Shown: positions 15,989-26,306, counted from the stretch's first letter. The stretch: 36,091 nucleotides of DNA from Halalkalibacterium ligniniphilum (GCF_000334155.1 NZ_ANNK01000114.1:1-36091), one strand, 5' to 3'. A program made the numbers and translations. The notes: a model not told the origin generated them from the letters alone.

Positions 15989-17101
15989 CTATTCTCCTTT
16001 AAAGGCTCTCTTCACTTTTGCGAAGAAGGAATCATTTTGTTCATCCGGCTGTCCGCCCGACATCTCGGCAAACTCTCGAATGATTTCCTTTTCTTTCTCT
16101 GTTAAATTCGTCGGAGTAACAACACGCACTTGTACATGCTGATCCCCTTGTCCTCTGCCTCGAACATTCGGCACCCCTTTGCCGCGTAAACGGAAGCTTG
16201 TGCCTGTTTGTGTGCCTGCTGGAATTTTCAGCTTCACTTTTCCCTCTAAAGTTGGAACTTCAATCTCATCACCTAAGGCAACTTGGGCAAAAGTAAGCGG
16301 CATTTCGCAATAAATATCGTCACCGTCACGCTCAAAAAATTCATGTGGCTTTACATTAAAGACGACATATAAATCTCCTGGAGGACCGCCATTCACACCA
16401 GCTTCTCCTTGACCAGATAATCGAATTTGTTGCCCGTGATCAATCCCTGCAGGTACCTTAACATTGATTGTTTTACGTTTCCGTACTTTCCCTTTTCCAC
16501 CACAGGTTGAGCATTTTTCTTTAATGAATTTACCCGTACCTTCACAATGGTGACAGACACGGCGGTTTACCACACGACCAAATGGTGTGTTTTGTTCTAC
16601 GTTTAATTGACCTGTACCGCCACAGTGCGAACAAGTTTCCGGCTTTGTTCCTGGCTTAGCCCCTGAACCAGTACATGTTTGGCACTTCTCTTCACGCGGA
16701 ATTTCGATTTTTGTTTCTTTGCCAAAAACTGCTTCCTTAAACTCAAGCGTCATTGTATATTGTAAGTCCGCACCTTGACGTGGAGCGTTTGGATTACGTC
16801 GTCCACCACCGCCAAAGAACATATCAAAAATGTCACTAAATCCACCGAAGTCTCCAGCACCAGCACCACCAAATCCTTGATTTGGATCGGTGTGACCAAA
16901 TTGATCATAGTGTGCTTTCTTTTGTGGGTCACTTAATGTGTCATAAGCATCCTTGACTTCCTTAAATTTATCTGTGGCATCAGGTGCTTTGTTCACATCA
17001 GGGTGATACTTTCGCGCCAATTTACGGTAGGCTTTTTTTATCTCATCAACCGACGCATTCTTATCGACCCCAAGGATTTCATAGTAATCTCTTTTACTCA
17101 T
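15989..17101 (-). CDS. dnaJ: Chaperone DnaJ (Hsp40)
   Basis: 370 aa. The J domain has HPD at 33-35, followed by a Gly/Phe-rich linker and four CxxCxGxG-type zinc repeats ([32 protein letters not shown]), then the two substrate-binding domains. It delivers substrates to DnaK and stimulates its ATPase. The frame opens at GTG 17110, but the GGGAGTG site places the start at ATG 17101. A terminator lies between dnaK and dnaJ, so dnaJ and the genes after it are probably expressed at a lower level or from a weak extra promoter. Confidence 0.98.
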   Translation of the reverse strand: MSKRDYYEILGVDKNASVDEIKKAYRKLARKYHPDVNKAPDATDKFKEVKDAYDTLSDPQKKAHYDQFGHTDPNQGFGGAGAGDFGGFSDIFDMFFGGGGRRNPNAPRQGADLQYTMTLEFKEAVFGKETKIEIPREEKCQTCTGSGAKPGTKPETCSHCGGTGQLNVEQNTPFGRVVNRRVCHHCEGTGKFIKEKCSTCGGKGKVRKRKTINVKVPAGIDHGQQIRLSGQGEAGVNGGPPGDLYVVFNVKPHEFFERDGDDIYCEMPLTFAQVALGDEIEVPTLEGKVKLKIPAGTQTGTSFRLRGKGVPNVRGRGQGDQHVQVRVVTPTNLTEKEKEIIREFAEMSGGQPDEQNDSFFAKVKRAFKGE

Positions 17102-17219
17102 GTCATCCACTCCCGATTCTATTACATAACGTACATCTTACCACTCCGACTTGCGGTTGCGCAAGCGCTGAGCAGGCATTGATGGTCCTTAATATTGAGT
17201 CATTTTTTTCTAGTCGTAG

Positions 17220-17256
17220 AAAAAGTCAAAGCCATGATGACTGACTTTGACTTTTT
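17220..17256 (-). terminator. Terminator between dnaK and dnaJ
   Basis: Perfect 12-base arms AAAAAGTCAAAG (17220-17231) and CTTTGACTTTTT (17245-17256), ending on the minus strand in CTTTTTC. It likely trims transcription of the distal part of the heat-shock operon. Confidence 0.8.
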
Positions 17257-17269
17257 CATTGAACCTTGC

Positions 17270-19102
17270 TTACTTTTTCTCGTCTTCTTTTACTTCTTCA
17301 TATTCAGCGTCGACAACGTTGTCATCTGCCTTTTTATCATTTGCCGCTTGACCTTCAGCGCCCTGTGCAGCTTGAGCCGCTTGCTCATATAACTTCGTCG
17401 TTAAAGCTTGAACCACTTCTTGAAGCTCATCCTTCGCAGTGCGAATCTCATCTAAATTATTTGCTTCGATCGCTTGCTTCAGCTTGTCTTTTGCTTGTTC
17501 AGCTTTGTCTTTTTCAGCTTGATCAATATTTTCACCAAGGTCTTTTAATGTTTTTTCTGTTGTGAAGACAAGTTGATCCGCTTCGTTACGTAACTCCGCT
17601 TCTTCACGGCGCTTCTTATCCTCTTCTGCATTTGCTTCTGCGTCTTTGACCATTTTTTCGATTTCTTCATCAGACAAACCAGAAGAAGAAGTAATTGTAA
17701 TAGATTGCTCTTTATTTGTACCTAGGTCTTTCGCTTTAACATTTACAATTCCGTTTGCGTCAATATCAAATGTCACTTCAATTTGTGGTACACCACGTGG
17801 TGCTGGTGGAATGTCTGTTAATTGGAAACGACCGAGCGTTTTATTGTCTGCTGCCATTTCACGTTCCCCTTGGAGAACATGAATATCAACAGAAGGTTGG
17901 TTATCTGCTGCAGTTGAGAAAATTTGAGATTTGCTTGTTGGGATCGTCGTGTTGCGCTCAATAAGCTTCGTGAACACTCCACCCATTGTTTCAATCCCAA
18001 GTGAAAGTGGAGTAACGTCTAGAAGTACGACGTCTTTCACATCGCCTGTTAAGACACCAGCTTGAACCGCTGCACCTAGGGCAACAACCTCATCTGGGTT
18101 TACACCTTTATGAGGGTCTTTACCTGTTAATTTTTTAATTGCTTCTTGTACAGCTGGAATACGTGTAGAACCCCCAACAAGAACGACTTTATCAATGTCA
18201 CTTGCAGAAAGGCCTGCATCTTGAAGCGCTTGACGAGTTGGTCCTAACGTACGTTCAACAAGGTCAGCTGAAAGCTCTTCAAATTTTGCACGGCTTAAGC
18301 TTACTTCTAAGTGCTTTGGCCCCGTAGCATCTGCTGTAATAAACGGTAATGAAATTTGCGTTTGTGTAACACCAGAAAGGTCTTTTTTCGCTTTTTCTGC
18401 CGCATCTTTTAGACGCTGCATCGCCATTTTATCTTGTGAAAGGTCAATGCCGTTGTCTTTTTTAAATTCAGCTACTAAGTAATCAATAATGACTTGGTCG
18501 AAGTCGTCTCCACCAAGCTTATTGTCACCTGATGTTGCCTTTACTTCAAAGAAACCATCGCCAAGCTCAAGGATTGATACGTCAAAGGTACCGCCACCAA
18601 GGTCATACACAAGAATCGTTTGATCTTCTTCTTTTTCCAGACCATAAGCAAGCGCAGCAGCGGTCGGCTCATTGACAATACGCTCAACTTCAAGACCAGC
18701 GATTTTACCAGCATCCTTTGTTGCTTGACGCTGTGAATCGTTAAAATATGCTGGAACAGTGATAACAGCTTTCGTTACTTTTTCTCCAAGGTATGCTTCA
18801 GCGTCAGCCTTTAATTTTTGTAAAATGATCGCTGAAATCTCCTGAGGTGTATATTCTTTCCCTTCGATGACTTCTTTGTAATCTGTCCCCATATGACGCT
18901 TAATCGAAATCACTGTATTTGGGTTTGTAATGGCTTGACGCTTTGCTACTTCACCAACTAATCGCTCTCCATCTTTAAATGCTACGACAGAAGGTGTAGT
19001 ACGATTGCCTTCAGGATTAGGAATAACCGTCGCTTCCCCACCCTCCATAACAGCTACGCAGGAATTTGTTGTTCCTAAGTCAATTCCAATAATTTTACTC
19101 AT
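17270..19102 (-). CDS. dnaK: Chaperone DnaK (Hsp70)
   Basis: 610 aa, the usual Firmicute length. The nucleotide-binding domain has [14 protein letters not shown] at the N-terminus, [15 protein letters not shown] (phosphate-binding) and [14 protein letters not shown]. The substrate-binding domain and a charged helical lid follow, and the C-terminus ends in EEVKEDEKK. With DnaJ and GrpE it folds and disaggregates proteins in an ATP cycle. A GGAGGAA site precedes ATG 19102. Expression comes from the CIRCE-controlled promoter before hrcA. Confidence 0.99.
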   Translation of the reverse strand: MSKIIGIDLGTTNSCVAVMEGGEATVIPNPEGNRTTPSVVAFKDGERLVGEVAKRQAITNPNTVISIKRHMGTDYKEVIEGKEYTPQEISAIILQKLKADAEAYLGEKVTKAVITVPAYFNDSQRQATKDAGKIAGLEVERIVNEPTAAALAYGLEKEEDQTILVYDLGGGTFDVSILELGDGFFEVKATSGDNKLGGDDFDQVIIDYLVAEFKKDNGIDLSQDKMAMQRLKDAAEKAKKDLSGVTQTQISLPFITADATGPKHLEVSLSRAKFEELSADLVERTLGPTRQALQDAGLSASDIDKVVLVGGSTRIPAVQEAIKKLTGKDPHKGVNPDEVVALGAAVQAGVLTGDVKDVVLLDVTPLSLGIETMGGVFTKLIERNTTIPTSKSQIFSTAADNQPSVDIHVLQGEREMAADNKTLGRFQLTDIPPAPRGVPQIEVTFDIDANGIVNVKAKDLGTNKEQSITITSSSGLSDEEIEKMVKDAEANAEEDKKRREEAELRNEADQLVFTTEKTLKDLGENIDQAEKDKAEQAKDKLKQAIEANNLDEIRTAKDELQEVVQALTTKLYEQAAQAAQGAEGQAANDKKADDNVVDAEYEEVKEDEKK

Positions 19103-19143
19103 TGTCTATTCCTCCTATTGATTGTTCCAATTTATGTAGCGAA

Positions 19144-19734
19144 TCAAGCATTCACTTTTACCATTGATGGTCGAATGACTCGGTCTTTTAATTTATAACC
19201 CTTTTGTAATTCTTCTACAATTTCATTTGCACCATAGCCTTCTTCCTGAACCTGCATCACCGCTTGATGGGAATGAGGATCAAAGGTTTGCCCAACCGTT
19301 TCAATCACCTCAAGCCCTTCCTTTACTAAGGCATCTAGAAGCTGACGGTAAACCATTTCCATACCTTGAAGCAAAGACTTCGTTTCTTCACTTTCGGTTT
19401 CAACAAGCAACGCTCGCTCAAAATTGTCTAAAACAGGAAGGAGTTCCTCCACTAATGATTGCGCTCTATATTTAGCAGCCGCTTCTTTCTCTTCACGAGA
19501 GCGACGGCGAAAATTATCATAATCTGCTTGTGTACGAAGAAGGCGTTGATTTAGTTCGTTCACTTTTGCTTCTAGTTCCGCAATTTGCTTTTGCTCTTCA
19601 GTTTCTTCAACCTCTTCTGCTTCTTTCTGCTCTTCCTCGTTGTTGGCCTGCTCCTCCACAAAGACGTTTTCTTCTTCTGTTTCTTGTTGTTCCTTTAACG
19701 TTTCTTCAACGGATGGCTGTTTTTTATCTACCAA
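19144..19734 (-). CDS. grpE: Nucleotide exchange factor GrpE
   Basis: About 196 aa. A long glutamate-rich, probably disordered N-terminus (to about residue 50) is followed by the coiled coil ([23 protein letters not shown]), the family signature around [12 protein letters not shown], and the C-terminal beta domain ending RPSMVKVNA. It releases ADP from DnaK. The frame opens at GTG 19743, but the ribosome site GGAGG overlaps that codon; TTG 19734, eight bases after it, is the likely start. Confidence 0.96.
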   Translation of the reverse strand: MVDKKQPSVEETLKEQQETEEENVFVEEQANNEEEQKEAEEVEETEEQKQIAELEAKVNELNQRLLRTQADYDNFRRRSREEKEAAAKYRAQSLVEELLPVLDNFERALLVETESEETKSLLQGMEMVYRQLLDALVKEGLEVIETVGQTFDPHSHQAVMQVQEEGYGANEIVEELQKGYKLKDRVIRPSMVKVNA

Positions 19735-19820
19735 CCTGTTCACCTCCTAATTGTGATCTGTTTTATTACGTGACAACAGTGTGGATTTTCAACCCACACT
19801 AATTGTCAATATTACCATTC

Positions 19821-20852
19821 CTACCCTTGTTGATACAAGTTTGTTAATAGCTTCGTTAAGTCTTTAGACAAATAATCAATCACACCGATCGCCCGTCTGT
19901 ACTCCATTCGAGTCGGACCTAGGATACCTATTGTCCCCATATGCTTTCCGGCTATTGAATAAGACGCTGTGATCAGACTTAGTTGCTCAAAGGCTTCAAT
20001 ATTATTTTCTTGCCCAATCTTTACATGAATCCCATTATCATTCGAGCGAATAATTTGGTGCATCAAATCGTCCTGTTCAAGCATTGTTAATAGGTCTCTT
20101 ACTTTCTCCACATCGCGAAATTCCGGCTGAGATAGTAAGTTTGTTTTTCCACCATAAAATACTTTTTCAGGCTTCTCTGTCTGGAACGTTTTATTTAACA
20201 TCTCCAGAACCAATTCATAATTATTCAAATGAGCTCGAAGAACACTTGCAACTTCTGTTTTTATCTTGTGTCGAAGCTTAAAAAGAGGAACACCTGTTAG
20301 TCGGTCATTCAAAATATTCACGGTCATTTCTAAGTCAGCTGGATTGACGGAGTCAGGCAGGTGAATCGTCTGATTCTCTACATAGCCTGTATCAGTCACA
20401 AGAATGACGACAACCGATTGACTCGAAATGGGAATAATTTGCACATTCCGAAGTTTCGTTTCAAACATTTCTGGTCCAAGGACAACGGAAATGTAGCTCG
20501 TAATGGTTGATAAAATTTGTGCAGAATGCTGAATAACCTCTTCAACTTGCTGTATTTTTTGCGTAAAAAGAGCCGCAATATTCTTGCGCTCTTCATTTGT
20601 TAGCCTATGTGGCATGAGCAAATGATCCACGTAATAACGGTACCCTTTTTGCGAAGGGATCCGACCAGATGAACTATGGGGCTTTTCAAGAAAGCCAAGC
20701 TCTTCTAAATCCGCCATTTCATTGCGAATCGTCGCCGGACTAAATGTTATATCCTCACGCTTAGAAATGCTTCTCGAACCAACTGGCTCTGCAGAACGAA
20801 TATAGTCATCAACAATGGCCTGTAGAATCAATAGCTGTCGCTTTGATAACAT
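19821..20852 (-). CDS. hrcA: Heat-inducible transcription repressor HrcA
   Basis: 343 aa. The N-terminal winged helix (MLSKRQLLILQAIVDDYIRS and FSPATIRNEMADLEELGFL) binds CIRCE; a GAF-like domain and an inserted dimerising domain follow. HrcA represses the dnaK and groE operons and is kept active by GroEL. It is the first gene of the operon and has a CIRCE element directly in its leader, so it is autoregulated. GTG 20858 is too close to the GAGGTG site, so ATG 20852 is taken. Confidence 0.97.
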   Translation of the reverse strand: MLSKRQLLILQAIVDDYIRSAEPVGSRSISKREDITFSPATIRNEMADLEELGFLEKPHSSSGRIPSQKGYRYYVDHLLMPHRLTNEERKNIAALFTQKIQQVEEVIQHSAQILSTITSYISVVLGPEMFETKLRNVQIIPISSQSVVVILVTDTGYVENQTIHLPDSVNPADLEMTVNILNDRLTGVPLFKLRHKIKTEVASVLRAHLNNYELVLEMLNKTFQTEKPEKVFYGGKTNLLSQPEFRDVEKVRDLLTMLEQDDLMHQIIRSNDNGIHVKIGQENNIEAFEQLSLITASYSIAGKHMGTIGILGPTRMEYRRAIGVIDYLSKDLTKLLTNLYQQG

Positions 20853-20868
20853 CCCCACATCACCTCTG

Positions 20869-20895
20869 TTAGCACTCTATCTATATGAGTGCTAA
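20869..20895. promoter_or_regulatory. CIRCE operator
   Basis: A perfect TTAGCACTC (20869-20877), nine-base spacer, GAGTGCTAA (20887-20895). It is the HrcA binding site, positioned between the promoter and the hrcA start codon. Confidence 0.98.
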
Positions 20896-20905
20896 ATCTA
20901 ATGCT

Positions 20906-20934
20906 AACTTATCAAAAAGGTCAGAGTTTGTCAA
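20906..20934 (-). promoter_or_regulatory. SigmaA promoter of the hrcA-grpE-dnaK operon
   Basis: TTGACA (20929-20934) with a 17-base spacer to TAAGTT (20906-20911), about 11 bases before CIRCE on the minus strand. The perfect -35 and the CIRCE position support it. Confidence 0.75.
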
Positions 20935-20937
20935 TTT

Positions 20938-21041
20938 TGAAAAGCTTGGTCTCCGCCAGAAACCAAATAAAAAGACGACTTTTTAGTGCTTTTTCTTTTC
21001 GACCATCAAAGACGGCCGTTCGGCGGAGACCTTAGCTTTTC
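20938..21041 (-). repeat. Long inverted-repeat element between hemW and hrcA
   Basis: GGTCTCCGCC (20948-20957) and its complement GGCGGAGACC (21022-21031) pair perfectly, and the AAAGCT/AGCTTT flanks extend the pairing. The interior has its own small hairpins (AAAAAG/CTTTTT type) and a CGGCCG palindrome. It stands directly after hemW and before the hrcA promoter. It may be a dispersed repeat that also works as the hemW terminator. Confidence 0.6.
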
Positions 21042-21055
21042 CCACTTATATCGCT

Positions 21056-22204
21056 TTATGATGCTTCAATCACCGCAATGAATTGCTCAAACACTTCATT
21101 GCCTAGAAGCATTCCTTGTTTCGTTAGTTTCACCGTATCTCCCTTCATTTCAATCAACCCTTTGGCAGTTAAATCCTTTAATTGTTCATCGTAGAGATCA
21201 AAAAAAGAGACACCAAATCGTTTATAGAAGGTTTTGTCAGAAACCCCTGAGCGCTTTCTCAGACCCATAAACATTTGCTCTTCCATTTTTTCAACCTTAC
21301 TCACACGGTTTTCTTCCAAATAAGGGAGGCTTCCAGATTGAATTGCGGCTAAATATTTTGCTAGAGGTCCATGGTTGACATGGCGCACACCGTTCACATA
21401 ACCATGAGCCCCTGCTCCAAATCCATAATACTCATCATTGTTCCAATATACGAGATTATGTTTGCTTTCAAATCCTTTTTTTGCAAAATTGCTGATCTCA
21501 TACTGTTGATAGCCATGCTGCTCCGTTTCCTTCAACAGCATTTCATACATGGTTACTTCATCTTCCTCTGGCGGCAATGTTAACTGTCCCTTTCTTTGAC
21601 GATTAAAAAAAACCGTCTTCTCTTCCACTTTTAGTGAATAAGACGAAAGATGCTCAACCTCAAGGGAAAATGCTTCTTTTAATGTTTCATAAAACATTGA
21701 CGGTGTTTGCTTAGGAAGACCCAACATTAAATCGAGAGAAATATTTGAAAAACCAGCGGCTCGGCTAAGCTTTAGTGCATCAATCACACTGTTTTTATCA
21801 TGAGTTCGGCCAATTTCCTGCAACAATTCAAGTTGAAAGGCTTGAACCCCCATGCTTAGTCGATTCACACCATACTCCTTTAGTATGGCTAATTTATCTG
21901 GGTCCACGCTATCTGGATTCACTTCGAAGGTAAATTCTTCTAAAGAAATGAGTGGTAATGTTCTCTCCATTCCAGCAAGCAATCGTTCAAGTTGGCGAGT
22001 AGAGAGGGCTGTAGGGGTTCCCCCACCGACAAAGACAGTCTTTAACGCATCAGTAGGCGCTTCGCTTAACGTGCGCTTCATTTCTTCCTCTAAAGCATCC
22101 AAATACTCATCAACGGGTTGATTCTTCAAAAACACTTTGTTGAAGTCACAGTAATGGCATATATGCTCACAAAAAGGGATGTGGACATAAGCGGCTTTAA
22201 TCAT
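21056..22204 (-). CDS. hemW: Haem chaperone HemW (radical SAM, HemN-like)
   Basis: 382 aa. The radical-SAM motif C12-x3-C16-x2-C19 is followed by Asp20-Phe21 (CDF), the pattern that separates HemW from true HemN (CxC). VFVGGGTPTALS, FEVNPDS and the C-terminal HemN domain are present. HemW binds haem and passes it to respiratory enzymes; older annotation as oxygen-independent coproporphyrinogen oxidase is probably wrong for this branch. ATG 22204 has an AAGGGGA site. It sits between lepA and hrcA as in other Bacilli. Confidence 0.95.
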   Translation of the reverse strand: MIKAAYVHIPFCEHICHYCDFNKVFLKNQPVDEYLDALEEEMKRTLSEAPTDALKTVFVGGGTPTALSTRQLERLLAGMERTLPLISLEEFTFEVNPDSVDPDKLAILKEYGVNRLSMGVQAFQLELLQEIGRTHDKNSVIDALKLSRAAGFSNISLDLMLGLPKQTPSMFYETLKEAFSLEVEHLSSYSLKVEEKTVFFNRQRKGQLTLPPEEDEVTMYEMLLKETEQHGYQQYEISNFAKKGFESKHNLVYWNNDEYYGFGAGAHGYVNGVRHVNHGPLAKYLAAIQSGSLPYLEENRVSKVEKMEEQMFMGLRKRSGVSDKTFYKRFGVSFFDLYDEQLKDLTAKGLIEMKGDTVKLTKQGMLLGNEVFEQFIAVIEAS

Positions 22205-22266
22205 TTGCTCGTCCCCTTTCTAAAGGTAAAACCATTTATCGCCATTGCACGATTTTTTTAAAGCTT

Positions 22267-22303
22267 GAACCCCTTGTAGAGTAGATCACAATACAAGAGG
22301 TTC
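22267..22303 (-). terminator. Hairpin after lepA
   Basis: Twelve-base arms 22267-22278 and 22292-22303 (one G-U pair) between lepA and hemW. The tract that follows on the minus strand (AAGCTTTAAAA) is a poor T-run, so termination would be partial. Confidence 0.5.
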
Positions 22304-22326
22304 TCATTAGAAAAGTCATTATTTAA

Positions 22327-24147
22327 TTAGTCATCCATTCGAAGGACAGCCATAAATGCTTCTTGTGGCACTTCTACATTCCCCACCGCTTTCATGCGCT
22401 TTTTCCCTTCTTTTTGCTTTTCAAGAAGTTTACGCTTACGGGAGATGTCCCCACCATAACATTTAGCCAAAACGTTCTTGCGCATCGCTTTTATGGTGGA
22501 ACGTGCAATAATTTTTGTTCCGACACTAGCTTGTACAGGCACTTCAAATTGCTGCCTTGGAATCAATTCCTTTAGCTTTTCAACAATGATCTTGCCACGG
22601 TCATATGCGGAATCTCGGTGCACGATGACCGACAAGGCATCGACTTTTTCACCATTTAACAGAATATCCATCTTTACAAGCTTAGACTGCTTGTAACCAA
22701 TGAGTTCATAATCAAAGGAAGCATAGCCCTTCGTATTAGACTTTAATTGGTCAAAGAAATCATAAACAATTTCCGATAATGGAATTTCATAAATGATTTG
22801 AACTCGGTTTTCATCAAGGTACTGCATGTCAATAAAAATACCGCGTTTCCCTTGGCAAAGCTCCATGACTGATCCAACGTAATCATTTGGAACCATTATT
22901 GTCGCTTTAACATATGGCTCTTCAACATGGTCAATCTTTTGGGCATCCGGCATATTGGATGGATTATCGATCTGGATATGCTCTCCATTCGTTAGCTGTA
23001 CCTTGTAAATAACACTCGGTGCCGTCGTAATAAGTGTGATGCCAAATTCACGTTCAATCCGTTCCTGTATGATTTCCATATGCAGCAGACCAAGAAAGCC
23101 ACAGCGAAAACCAAAGCCAAGGGCTTGTGACGTCTCAGGCTCGTATTGAAGAGAAGCATCATTTAATTCAAGACGCTCAAGTGCTTCACGAAGGTCATTG
23201 TATTCATTTGTATCAACAGGGTACAGCCCACAATACACCATTGGATTCATTCGACGGTAGCCTGGTAATGGCTCTTCTGCTGGATTAGCGGCACTCGTAA
23301 TCGTATCACCAACCCGCGTATCACTTACATTTTTTATTGCGGCTGACAAAAAGCCAACATCTCCTACAGTGAGCTCTTGACGTTTTTCCGCTTTCGGAGT
23401 AAAGACACCTACTTCTGTTACTTCAAACTCTTTTCCTGTGGCCATCATTCTAATTTTTTGCCCTGGCTTTACGGTTCCATCAACAATACGAATGTAGGCA
23501 ACCACACCTCGATATGGGTCATAAAGAGAGTCAAAAATTAACGCTTTTAGCGGAGCCTCGGGATCACCGGCTGGTGCTGGGATTTTTTCAACCACTTGCT
23601 CCAAAATCTCTTCGATACCAATGCCATTTTTTGCTGATGCTAAAACCGCATCCGAAGCATCTAAGCCGATAACATCCTCCACCTCTTGCTTAACGCGTTC
23701 AGGGTCGGCACTCGGCAAATCGATTTTGTTGATAACAGGTAAAATCTCAAGGTCGTTGTCTAGCGCTAAGTAAACATTTGCAAGCGTCTGTGCTTCAATC
23801 CCTTGGGCTGCATCGACAATTAATAGGGCACCCTCACAAGCAGCTAAACTTCTAGAAACCTCATAGGAGAAATCCACATGTCCTGGGGTATCAATGAGAT
23901 GAAAGATATATTCTTCTCCATCCCTTGCTGTATACACAAGCTGTACTGCATTTAATTTAATCGTGATTCCACGCTCACGTTCCAAATCCATCGCATCGAG
24001 CATTTGATCTTTCATTTCCCGCTGTGTTAAGGCGCTTGTTTGTTCTAAAATCCGATCAGCCAAAGTCGATTTCCCATGATCAATATGAGCAATAATGGAG
24101 AAATTGCGAATTCTCGACTGACGGGCAAGACGTTCTTGTTTATTCAT
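22327..24147 (-). CDS. lepA: Elongation factor 4 (LepA), GTPase
   Basis: 606 aa from the chosen start. G-domain motifs AHIDHGKST (P-loop), DTPGHVDF and NKIDL are present, followed by EF-G-like domains and the LepA-specific C-terminal domain ([25 protein letters not shown]). LepA acts on the ribosome during stress and affects 30S assembly and elongation. GTG 24159 overlaps the AGGAG site, so ATG 24147 is taken (11-base spacing). A good promoter lies far upstream, giving a leader of roughly 170 bases that contains a large hairpin-rich element. Confidence 0.97.
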   Translation of the reverse strand: MNKQERLARQSRIRNFSIIAHIDHGKSTLADRILEQTSALTQREMKDQMLDAMDLERERGITIKLNAVQLVYTARDGEEYIFHLIDTPGHVDFSYEVSRSLAACEGALLIVDAAQGIEAQTLANVYLALDNDLEILPVINKIDLPSADPERVKQEVEDVIGLDASDAVLASAKNGIGIEEILEQVVEKIPAPAGDPEAPLKALIFDSLYDPYRGVVAYIRIVDGTVKPGQKIRMMATGKEFEVTEVGVFTPKAEKRQELTVGDVGFLSAAIKNVSDTRVGDTITSAANPAEEPLPGYRRMNPMVYCGLYPVDTNEYNDLREALERLELNDASLQYEPETSQALGFGFRCGFLGLLHMEIIQERIEREFGITLITTAPSVIYKVQLTNGEHIQIDNPSNMPDAQKIDHVEEPYVKATIMVPNDYVGSVMELCQGKRGIFIDMQYLDENRVQIIYEIPLSEIVYDFFDQLKSNTKGYASFDYELIGYKQSKLVKMDILLNGEKVDALSVIVHRDSAYDRGKIIVEKLKELIPRQQFEVPVQASVGTKIIARSTIKAMRKNVLAKCYGGDISRKRKLLEKQKEGKKRMKAVGNVEVPQEAFMAVLRMDD

Positions 24148-24170
24148 ATCCGTAATCACTCCTAGTGCGT

Positions 24171-24287
24171 GTTCAAAAAAGAGGAAAAAAAGGACCGAGA
24201 AGTCCGAGACGAAACCGTTCTAAAACCATCAAAGCGAATGGATGGAACGAAGAAATTCGACAGTCATTTTCCCAAAAATTTTTGAAC
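24171..24287 (-). other. Structured element in the lepA leader
   Basis: GTTCAAAAA (24171-24179) and TTTTTGAAC (24279-24287) could close a multi-hairpin domain in the minus-strand RNA. Inside are a stem built of CGTTC/GAACG plus CATC/GATG, flanked by CGAA/TTCG, and a short GGAC/GTCC hairpin followed by seven T. The closing stem ends about eight bases before the lepA ribosome site. It may be a regulatory leader or a dispersed repeat; I cannot decide from one copy. Confidence 0.5.
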
Positions 24288-24328
24288 AACTTCTCCTACA
24301 AACAATCGTGCAAAATACACTATTCTCA

Positions 24329-24357
24329 ATTATAGCAATCCAAATCACAACGTTCAA
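24329..24357 (-). promoter_or_regulatory. SigmaA promoter of lepA
   Basis: TTGAAC (24352-24357), 17-base spacer, perfect TATAAT (24329-24334) on the minus strand. Confidence 0.75.
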
Positions 24358-24459
24358 TATAGACCTCGCCTATTTTGGACCGTATTGCTAGGATTTGCTG
24401 TTAGATATAGATAGTCTGAATCTAGAGGATCTGTGAGCATCGAGTTTCCTTCAGTTATA

Positions 24460-24503
24460 AAATGGAGCTTCTGTCCGCTCATTAACGGTCAGAAGCTCCA
24501 TTT
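24460..24503 (-). terminator. Terminator overlapping the end of yqxA
   Basis: Perfect 14-base arms AAATGGAGCTTCTG (24460-24473) and its complement (24490-24503) around a 16-base loop. The yqxA stop codon (24482-24484) lies in the loop, so translation covers the first arm. Confidence 0.75.
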
Positions 24504-24826
24504 AATACGTCATGAAACAATGTCAAAAGCTGTGAAAGCCCCGCTCTACTTAATTGATGGAGGGCCTCGCCAAGCTTTTTTCCTAGCTCAGAAAAAAAAT
24601 TAAATCGTTCCACTTCATTTGCTTTTTGCTGCTTTGCTTTTAATTCCTCGATCACTGGCTCTTTTTCTTGCTTGTGGGCTACCTCTTTTTGTGGCTTTTG
24701 TTTTAGGATTGTAATCGGCTCTGGTTCAGATATCCCTAAGATTTCACTCATTTGCTGAACGCCAAAAAGTGCTCCAGCTAATAAAAGGAGTACCATTGTC
24801 ATAGAGAGGAGTAATATTTTTTTCAA
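24482..24826 (-). CDS. yqxA: DUF3679 family protein (YqxA-like)
   Basis: 114 aa. One N-terminal membrane segment (about 3-24) is followed by a Lys/Glu/Gln-rich stretch with coiled-coil character and a short amphipathic end. It matches YqxA in size, topology and position between spoIIP and lepA. Its function is unknown; location in the spoIIP unit suggests a sporulation role. Its ATG overlaps the spoIIP stop (ATGA), so it is translationally coupled. Confidence 0.82.
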   Translation of the reverse strand: MKKILLLSMTMVLLLLAGALFGVQQMSEILGISEPEPITILKQKPQKEVAHKQEKEPVIEELKAKQQKANEVERFNFFSELGKKLGEALHQLSRAGLSQLLTLFHDVLNGASDR

Positions 24827-26040
24827 TCCGACTCCTCCCCCTTGTCTCTTCTCGCTGTCTCAACATTCACATTCGGCTCCGTGCTCCAATAAAAATCGGC
24901 AAAAACCTCAACGAATGCCTCAACTGAACGATAGGTCTCCTCTAACGTATTGTCCACCCCACCCATTTCAATTAGGATGGATTGTGTCGATAAATCTTGG
25001 TTAAATAAACCGTTTGTTCGTGAACCTCCTTTTGTAATAACCCCACGGCTTAGCCCTGGATACCGCTCTTGTAACAACTTATGGAGGTCCTCTGCTAATT
25101 TTAAGTTGTGTTGATAGTCGCTATGATTTGCACCGATGACAAAAAACGTCCGAGCATATTCTACTCCATTGATTGTTACGGTCGTTCGTTCTCTTCGCTG
25201 GGAGTCTCTGTGCAAATCAAAGAAAAACTGTAAGTCCTCATTGGCGGCAATTGCTTCTTTCACCAACTCTCTTGAAGCATCGTAGGACTGTCCATAGTTC
25301 CAGCCACGGCTTTTTAACTTTCCTTGCACATCCCTTTTTTCTACTTCTGTACCAATGCCACGTTTCTCTAGCTCTTGCGACATCTTCTCACCAACGAGTG
25401 TAATATTCACTTTATTATGAAAGGCTAAGTTCGGATCACTTGAATCTTCAACATCCAATTCAGGCAAATACGATTCATAGTTGTGGGAATGGATAATGTG
25501 AACGATTTTTCGCCCATCAGTTGTTTCCTCCAGTTGCTTACTTTCCCGTTCTAGCTCTTCAAGTTTTGCTAAGCTTTCTTGCGTTGCTTGACGCTCAGCC
25601 ATGATCACATCGATCGGCGGGGCTGATTCGACAGGTAAATTGGTGTAATTTGTTCCTTCTCCTGCAACAACAATATGGCCGTCAAACAGTGCAAACCCTG
25701 GTAATTCACGCCCTAGAAGGCTACGCGGATCATCAGGATTAATGCTCGTCGCTATTTGAAAGGCGAGTGTTGAAAGATTAGGTGGCTCACTGTCAGGTGG
25801 GAGGACTTGGGTGAAATAGTTATTTTCTTGTCCAAGTAAGTGTAAAAGGTGTTCTCCTTTTATATCTGCCGCCCATTCATGGATGGATGAAGAGGCTAGT
25901 CCATAACCTGGCTCCATTGAGGTTAACATGCTAACAAAAATAAACATTGCGATGATTCCAATTACGACAGAGACGACAATGCGTTTAAAGCTTGTCTGAT
26001 TTAAATTCACGGTAAACCCTCTATACCGATTTCTTGCCAT
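24823..26040 (-). CDS. spoIIP: Stage II sporulation protein P (SpoIIP)
   Basis: 405 aa. One N-terminal membrane anchor (about 19-41) precedes an extracytoplasmic amidase/endopeptidase domain. HSHNYES (184-190) matches the catalytic HTHNRES motif of B. subtilis SpoIIP; DLHRDS and ILIEMGG are further family blocks. With SpoIID and SpoIIM it degrades septal peptidoglycan so that the mother-cell membrane can engulf the forespore. The start ATG 26040 follows GGAAGGTGG. It lies between gpr and yqxA, as in B. subtilis. Mother-cell SigmaE control is expected from family knowledge; I found no convincing SigmaE promoter by eye in 26041-26255. Confidence 0.96.
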   Translation of the reverse strand: MARNRYRGFTVNLNQTSFKRIVVSVVIGIIAMFIFVSMLTSMEPGYGLASSSIHEWAADIKGEHLLHLLGQENNYFTQVLPPDSEPPNLSTLAFQIATSINPDDPRSLLGRELPGFALFDGHIVVAGEGTNYTNLPVESAPPIDVIMAERQATQESLAKLEELERESKQLEETTDGRKIVHIIHSHNYESYLPELDVEDSSDPNLAFHNKVNITLVGEKMSQELEKRGIGTEVEKRDVQGKLKSRGWNYGQSYDASRELVKEAIAANEDLQFFFDLHRDSQRRERTTVTINGVEYARTFFVIGANHSDYQHNLKLAEDLHKLLQERYPGLSRGVITKGGSRTNGLFNQDLSTQSILIEMGGVDNTLEETYRSVEAFVEVFADFYWSTEPNVNVETARRDKGEESD

Positions 26041-26254
26041 ATTTCCACCTTCCGTCTACGCTTGTCCTTTTTTCATTAGGATAAAATCTTCCTTATCAAA
26101 ACCTTATGTCATTCGGACAACGCTTAGAACAGAAAACTAGATGAACGATTACTCTTTACAACTGGCTTGGATGCATGCTTATAAAGTATTTATATATAAG
26201 GCACAGTGCTTTCACTTTTTTCGTGAACTCAAGGCTCCACCTTTTCCACAGCTC

Positions 26255-26290
26255 AAAAACCCCTCATCCTTTAAACAGATGAAGGGTTTT
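26255..26290 (-). terminator. Intrinsic terminator of gpr
   Basis: Thirteen-base arms 26256-26268 and 26278-26290 (one G-U pair) and TTTTT on the minus strand. The stretch 26041-26254 holds no gene. Confidence 0.85.
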
Positions 26291-26306
26291 GTCTAAATAA
26301 AACGAC

